DNA of 64,000 nt from Podocnemis expansa (lineage: Eukaryota; Chordata; Testudines; Podocnemididae), in assembly GCA_007922195.1 (NCBI GenBank), contig ML682123.1:1228311-1292310 (forward strand), read 5' to 3'. The position numbers and the translations under genes were made by a program. This document shows positions 58,608 to 64,000 of this stretch, piece after piece. The notes below the pieces were generated by a model. The model was not told where the DNA came from. It saw only the letters and a list, made by a program, of their open reading frames with translations, and ran no database searches. Numbering within the stretch: the first letter of the stretch is position 1; each line of letters starts with the position of its first letter.

Positions 58608-61600
58608 GTGAGATAAGACAGGCTGGAAAAGGGGAAAAGGAACTTTCCCACTGAGAGAATGCTGGGTCTGATACAGAACCAGGACAGGAATTGGGTGACT
58701 CAAGGGAGTGGGGAGTGGGACTCATGGATTTATTGACTTGAAGGCCAATAGGGACTATGATGATCATCTAGTCTGAGCTCCTGCATAGGACACAGAACCT
58801 CACCCATCCATTTCTGTAATAGTCTCTTAGGATCTGGCTAAATTACTGTTGCTCTGACATCATGATTTAAAGAGTGCAAATTGCACAGAATCCACTATGC
58901 CTGTTTAGTCAAGTTTAAAAGACTCAAAGGTCTCTTTAGATCTGACTCAGGGTAAAATTCCTTCCTGACCCTAATATGATGGTCTTTTAGATCCTGAGCA
59001 TGTGAACAAGACACACCAGCCAAAAACCTGGGAAAGATTCTTTGTAGTAACTCAGAGCCCTCCCCAGCTAGAGTTGCATTGCTGACTATTGGGAGTATTT
59101 GCTGCTTGGAATTGTAGATGGGTCATAGCCCCATGTAGCCTGTCCCATCATACCATCCACCTCATAAACTTGACAAGAGACAAATCAAGTTTTTTGTCCT
59201 CCTTCAGAAAGCTGTTCCAGAACTTCCCTTCTCTGATGGTCAGAAATCTTTGTCTAATTTCAAGCCTAAACTTATTCAAGGCCAGTCTATGGATATCTGT
59301 TCTTCTGTCAACATTGGCACTTAACATAAATAACTCTTCCACCCCCTCCTATTCTGCTAACAATCCCTCTGATGTATTTATAGAAATCAGTCATATCTTC
59401 ACTGAGCCTTCTTTTTTTTTGGTTAGATTAAATAAGCTGGGTTCATTAAGGGTATGTCCACACACACTCCTTATTTCGAAACAATAGAGGTTGTTTCGAA
59501 ATAAGGAGTGCCATGGCCACACGACGCACTGCCATTTCTAAAGAAGCAAACCGCTTCTTTTGAAATGGCCGTGGTCTTTGCGAAACAACTTAAACCTCGT
59601 TTCCTGTCGAAACAGAGTTGTTTCGAAACAGAGGTTTCAAAACAGCCCTGTTCGGACATGTTGTTTCGGAACAAAGTGTTCCGAGACAACATGTGCCCCT
59701 CCTCCCAGGGTGCTAAGCACCCTGGGAGGAATGGCTGAACCCTCAGCACCCTGGCCAGGGTGCTGAGGGGTGTCCACGGGCTGGGGGGAGGGGCGNNNNN
59801 NNNNNNNNNNNNNNNNNNNNNNNNNNNNNNNNNNNNNNNNNNNNNNNNNNNNNNNNNNNNNNNNNNNNNNNNNNNNNNNNNNNNNNNNNNNNNNNNNNNN
59901 NNNNNNNNNNNNNNNNNNNNNNNNNNNNNNNNNNNNNNNNNNNNNNNNNNNNNNNNNNNNNNNNNNNNNNNNNNNNNNNNNNNNNNNNNNNNNNNNNNNN
60001 NNNNNNNNNNNNNNNNNNNNNNNNNNNNNNNNNNNNNNNNNNNNNNNNNNNNNNNNNNNNNNNNNNNNNNNNNNNNNNNNNNNNNNNNNNNNNNNNNNNN
60101 NNNNNNNNNNNNNNNNNNNNNNNNNNNNNNNNNNNNNNNNNNNNNNNNNNNNNNNNNNNNNNNNNNNNNNNNNNNNNNNNNNNNNNNNNNNNNNNGTGAG
60201 GCGCCCCCCTGCCCTCTCGTGGTGGGTGCCTGCAGCCCCTGCAGGCACCGGCGGGGTGAAGCGCCCACCCACGCTTTAGCCCGCCGGTGCCTGCAATTCC
60301 CCTCCCCAGGCGGAATATCATGTCCACACTATGGACATGCTATTTCGCTGCCTTATTTCGAGGACAAAGTTTTTTGTCCTCGAAATAAGTTGTTTCGAAA
60401 TAATATGTTATTTCGAAACAGCTTGTTTCGAAACCTCTTGTTTCGAAACAAGCGCTCCCCGTGTGAACATAGCCTAAGTCTCCTATGACAAGGCAAGTTC
60501 TCCATTCCTTAGATTATCCTAAAAAGGCTTTCCCTGCATCTGTTCCAGTTTCATTTCTCTTAAAGAGACCAGGACTACACGCAGTATTCCGGATGAGGTT
60601 TCACCAGCATCTTGTATGATGGTACTAACACAGACCCAGCCTGAAGCATCTATGGACCACATTAGATATTTTGATGACTGCATCACACTGATGACTCATA
60701 GTCATCCTGTGAGCAACCCAGGTCTTTCTTCTTCTCCATCACTTCCAACTGATCCAACCCCAGGTCACAGCAATATTTCTCACTGTTAGTCCTGAATTGT
60801 GTGTCCTTGAATATTTCACTATTCAATTTCATCCTGTTTCTATCACTCCAGTTTTCAGTGTTGTCCAGATTTTGTATGATATCATAGTCTTTTGCCATAT
60901 TGGCAATATCTCCCAATTTTGTGTTCCCTGCAAATCTGATTAGCATACTCCCACATTGTGTACCTAGGTCACTTATCAAAATGTTAAATAAGATTGGCCC
61001 CAAGATTGGTCACTCAGAAACTCCACTAGTAGCCTCCTTTCAGACTGACAGTTCATCTTTCAGCATGACCCAATCTAGTCTCCCTTTTAACCAGTTCCTT
61101 AGCCACCTTTCAATTTTCATATTAATCTCTATTTTTCCAATAATTCCCCATTCAGAACCATAGCAAATGCCTTATGGAAATCTATATAAATTAGTTTTAT
61201 CCATCACTTCTAATGCCTTTCTGCTCCAGCTTGTCATTAATACACAGTGCTACCCTATCACCTTTTCTTTTGCCTTTCCTGAAATACAGTCATATCTGTT
61301 ATAACACTATGGTTTTTTTTCCTTATATAATCTGGTTTCACACATGTTGTTCTACTTCCGCCATCTTGTCATCCCGGCTCCTGGTGTTGTTGTGCACAGT
61401 CTTATTGCTTCTGCTTGGCTTTGCCCAGATTTCTCACCTTGGTAGTTATAGTCATTTTATTGCCAGTTTCAACAGCTTGACTGTTAATGTTGGTGCCCTT
61501 GTCACTATCTTTCCTCTTGTTGTCCCTTCTCCAACCCTCAGTTGTTCCTTTGTCCTTTGCTGTATCTTCTCCTACTTGATTTTCCTCTCACTCCCTGTTA

Positions 61601-64000
61601 TAATCAGGTGTGGAAATTCCATGAGCATCAACCAGGAGCCCTAGTTCAAAAACTTTCTAATCTATTGTCCCAACGTTTCTCCTAAATGTTTCTCTCTTTC
61701 TCTCTGCTAAGGGGGGAGGCTGTTCCGTGAGAATGCTTCCTAGTAGGCATACATCCCAAGTTCTCCTTAGCCCAACTGCCTGAGCTATTTGTTGATCATC
61801 ATCATCTTGTCTCATTTTTGTTCTCCTCCAGCGACAGGAGGAATCTCACTGAAGATCTCTTGAATTTTTCTTCTTCCTGTATCTTCCCCAGCCTGTTCAA
61901 CCTCCACTTATGCACGCCATCCAAAATCTAGGGTCTTTCTGCTCCAGACAGTGAGAATTCAGATCCAGCCCCAGGGCAGGGAACAGGCTTGCTCAGGGGA
62001 GCAGGGATGTGAGAAGAGGATGTGATCTGGGATGGGTGGGACGAGCTGGCTCAGGAGTAGAGACCTAGCTCTGAACCTGTTCTCTCACTGCTGCAGGGGC
62101 CAGAAGTTCAGCCAGAGCTGGGGCACCCAGTGCAGCTAGTGCGTCTGGATGAAGGAGGGGAACTGATCCTGGATGAGGAGGCACTGAGCTGCTGGCTGGA
62201 ACAGGGTGGTGTGGAAAATGCCCCCATTTGCCTGGTATCCATCATCGGGGAGCAGCGTTGGGGCAAATCCTTCCTGCTGAACTTCCTGCTGCGCCGACTC
62301 CAGAGCCCAGTGAGTATAAACAAGGGCAGACATGAGCTGTGGGTGCGAGTGGTCTCATCTTGCCTCCTACTGGAGGGCTTGGAGCTGCACACTCACTTGT
62401 GAATGGCCTTACCCCAAACCAACATGTCCAGTGATCTGGGGCTGTCATTGGCCCCTAGTGTGTCTGTTTGCTTGGATCTCTGTCAGATATTAGGATTTGT
62501 CTGTCTATCTACTTGGACTGAAACATATTTCTCTATTTGCCTGTGTGTCTGTCTACAACACAGTATGTCCCTCTCTCAGTCTAAGCAGCAGTGATTCTGT
62601 TGACCTGTCAGATTTGAGCATGCCCATCACCATGCATTCCTCCTCACCACACACTAGTGCAATTACACTCAAATTCCCCAGGCCCCAAGAGCTCACTTCC
62701 TGAAAGCAGGGAGGAACCACAACTTTCCTCTCACAGCCTCTACTGATGCCCTTTCCTGTGTTTCCTTTCAGCAGGAGGCAAGTGAAAGGTCATGGATGGG
62801 CCAAGAGGATGAGCCCCTGGAGGGGTTTGAGTGGAGAATGGATGAAAATAAAGTCACAGAAGGGTTGCTGGCCTGGAGTCAGCCCTTCTGGGTCCCAGCT
62901 GAGCAAGGCAAGGTAAGCAGGGTGGTGCTGGGTGCGCAAAGTATTAAAGGAGGTGGTCATGAGGGCATTGGGAGGAGGGAAAGTGGAACAGGGAAAGAAA
63001 GTAGAGGGCTGGGAATAGAGGGAAGGGAGGAAGGAAGCCCCAGGGGAATTGGACAGAATGGATAAAGGGGGGAATGGGGAGGAAGAGGGAGGTAACACTG
63101 AGTCAGGCAGGATGAGGATGACAGGTGCCATTGGAACTGAACTGGGGGCAATCTATGGGGGGCAGAGGGACCATGGGTGTCTGAACAAAGCTTTGAGTTG
63201 GCTTGGGGCCATTGTTCTTGTCCCTCAGGTGGCCGTATTGCTTGTCGACACAGAGGGCTCCATGGACATTGAGAGAAAGAAGGAGACCAGCATCAAACTC
63301 TCTGCCTTGTCCATGCTGCTCAGCTCCTACCAGGTTGGGGTTCCCATCAGGTGGCACTGTGGGGTCAAAGAGGGGCTGCAGGGGCTGATCAGACAGCGCT
63401 CTGTGGCAGGGAGTGGATGGGGTGCATCAGGGTTTGCTCTACCCTAGCACAATGGTTATCAAACTTAGGGTTGGGACCCAGTACTGGGTTGCAGGCCCTC
63501 AGGTACTAGGTTGTGGCATTCCCTACTGCTGCTGCCAAAAGACAGGAATGCATTGCTGAAAGATGTAATTGTTGGGTCATGAGCATAAATGATTGTTTTC
63601 AACTAGGTCCCAAGAAAAATTTTGAAAACTACTGCCCTAGCAAACAGGCCTGGCGCCAATTTCCCTGTGTGACACTAGGTGGCACTGTGCTGTGTGGCTG
63701 GTGATGTGACTGTGGCATGGCCTGGGACAGCTCTCGAGGCTCATGCCAGTAGCTCTGTCTGTACCCTGATTATTTGCAGATACTGAATATTGGTCGTCAG
63801 GTGAAGGACCCGGATCTTGAATACCTGGAGGTAAGGCTGGGCAGCATGACACAGGGTTATTTTCCCTCTCTGTAGGTACCATGGGGAAAGTGAGGCCTTA
63901 TGGAAAAAAACTGACTCTTTCATGTTCACACAGTTTCTCTTGAGTCAGTTCATATGACTCAGCCTGTATCTTGGCTCTCTGGTATCTGGGCTTGGCCACT
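58359..64000 (+). CDS. RNF112-like RING-finger GTPase, 5' part (continues beyond window)
   Basis: Five coding exons, all GT-AG and phase 0: 58359-58607, 62097-62309, 62772-62912, 63229-63333 and 63780-63830, 253 codons. Residues 9-55 form a C3HC4 RING (CSIC, CGHNFCQDC, CPEC). The GB1/RHD3-type G domain follows: P-loop GEQRWGKS, a TEGLLAW stretch where guanylate-binding and atlastin proteins keep their switch region, and DTEG (G3). The order and exon ends (SSYQ, then LEYLE) match vertebrate RNF112, a RING protein with an atlastin-like domain linked to E3 ligase activity. The start was chosen at GGAGGAATGG, a good initiation context just before the RING. The rest of the G domain and membrane part lie to the right. 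Orthologue versus reptile paralogue cannot be decided here. Confidence 0.85.
59450..60474. mobile_element. Terminal-inverted-repeat element (TTTCGAAA type) with assembly gap in its core
   Basis: Ends GGGTATGTCCACACA and GTGTGAACATAGCC, flanked by TAA (59447-59449 and 60475-60477). Shoulders are TTATTTCGAAACAA-type in both orientations. It contains the conserved hairpin at 59700-59731 and then 400 N. Confidence 0.85.
59796..60195. other. Assembly gap (400 N)
   Basis: Unknown bases. Flanks are the GC-rich core of the DNA element, so the true length is uncertain. Confidence 0.99.
62097..62309 (+). CDS. RNF112-like exon: P-loop
   Basis: 71 codons. Acceptor CTCACTGCTGCAG, donor GTGAGT. Contains ICLVSIIGEQRWGKSFLLNF, the G1 motif. 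Confidence 0.9.
62772..62912 (+). CDS. RNF112-like exon: switch region
   Basis: 47 codons (QEASERSWMG to PAEQGK). Acceptor TTTCCTTTCAG with a second AG three bases on (NAGNAG type), donor GTAAGC. Confidence 0.85.
63229..63333 (+). CDS. RNF112-like exon: G3 motif
   Basis: 35 codons, VAVLLVDTEGSMDIERKK to SMLLSSYQ. Acceptor TTGTCCCTCAG; donor GTTGGG is weaker than its neighbours. Confidence 0.87.
63452..63640. mobile_element. hAT-type MITE in an intron of the RNF112-like gene
   Basis: AATGGTTATCAAACTTAGGG and TTTTGAAAACTACTG are diverged inverted ends around GGGACCCAGTACTGGGTTG. Flanks ACCCTAGC and GCCCTAGC resemble an 8-bp target duplication. Confidence 0.65.
63780..63830 (+). CDS. RNF112-like exon
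   Basis: 17 codons, ILNIGRQVKDPDLEYLE. Acceptor GATTATTTGCAG, donor GTAAGG. Matches the RNF112 stretch after SSYQ. The next exon is not visible before 64000. Confidence 0.85.

Larger units (their letters stand above)
58733..61340 (-). mobile_element. CR1 LINE in intron 1 of the RNF112-like gene, split by a DNA element
   Basis: The 3' end (58733) has GATCATCTAGTCTGAGCTCC and CAGAACCTCACCC in reverse. The body runs to 59449, then continues from 60475 (CAGGACTACACGCAGTATTC). A minus frame at 61003-60683 shows the RT piece GPILFNILISDL and FAGNTKL, where FADD has become FAGN. Confidence 0.75.

Noticed and set aside
59471..60488. Frames of up to 265 codons
   Set aside because: Most codons are the N gap; the ends are transposon shoulders.
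63925..63950. Next RNF112-like exon starting after TTCACACAG
   Set aside because: The frame reaches a stop within eight codons and does not match the expected FVHVAE-type continuation.

Overview
This is vertebrate nuclear DNA, almost certainly from a reptile and most likely a turtle; a crocodilian cannot be excluded. Genes are split by GT-AG introns. The interspersed repeats are dominated by CR1 LINEs in both orientations, Penelope-like GIY-YIG retroelements, hAT-type and other terminal-inverted-repeat DNA elements, and one endogenous retrovirus remnant. A 400-base assembly gap lies at 59796-60195. The species is an inference from this repeat mix; nothing in the window names it.

Left end (1-8.7 kb, minus strand): a six-exon gene for a secreted chymotrypsin-fold (S1 family) protein. 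All splice sites and phases fit: signal peptide, short propeptide, Arg-Ile-Ile-Gly-Gly activation site, His and Asp of the triad. The catalytic Ser is replaced by Leu and flanking active-site residues are changed, so it should be a pseudoprotease. The last exon does not stop after the protease domain. It reads without a stop, in the same frame, through about 1.35 kb of a diverged 30-bp tandem repeat and off the window edge, adding at least 440 residues of a 10-residue repeat (consensus [10 protein letters not shown]). This is the most unusual object in the window. Intron 1 holds a CR1 LINE with a long but disabled reverse-transcriptase frame and two LTR-like repeats. A first exon related to exon 1 lies alone at 51.7-51.8 kb.

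Middle (9-58 kb): no convincing host gene apart from that orphan exon. The DNA is a layered set of insertions: a tRNA-Val-headed, CR1-tailed SINE; a degraded hAT (ZMYM/DUF4371-type) transposase; an almost perfect Penelope palindrome with an 11-bp target duplication; hAT MITEs with 8-bp target duplications, one nested in another; and a family of elements with GG(G/C)TATGTCTACAC-like ends, 3-bp target duplications, AT-rich palindromic shoulders and GC-rich cores, several sharing an internal hairpin. One of these sits inside a Penelope tail and itself contains retroviral env and LTR sequence.

Right end (58.3-64 kb, plus strand): the first five coding exons found of a RING-finger plus dynamin-like GTPase gene resembling RNF112. 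It has a C3HC4 RING, a P-loop and a DTEG motif, and continues past the window. Its first intron contains a CR1 split by a terminal-inverted-repeat element and the assembly gap. I see no functional link between the two genes.
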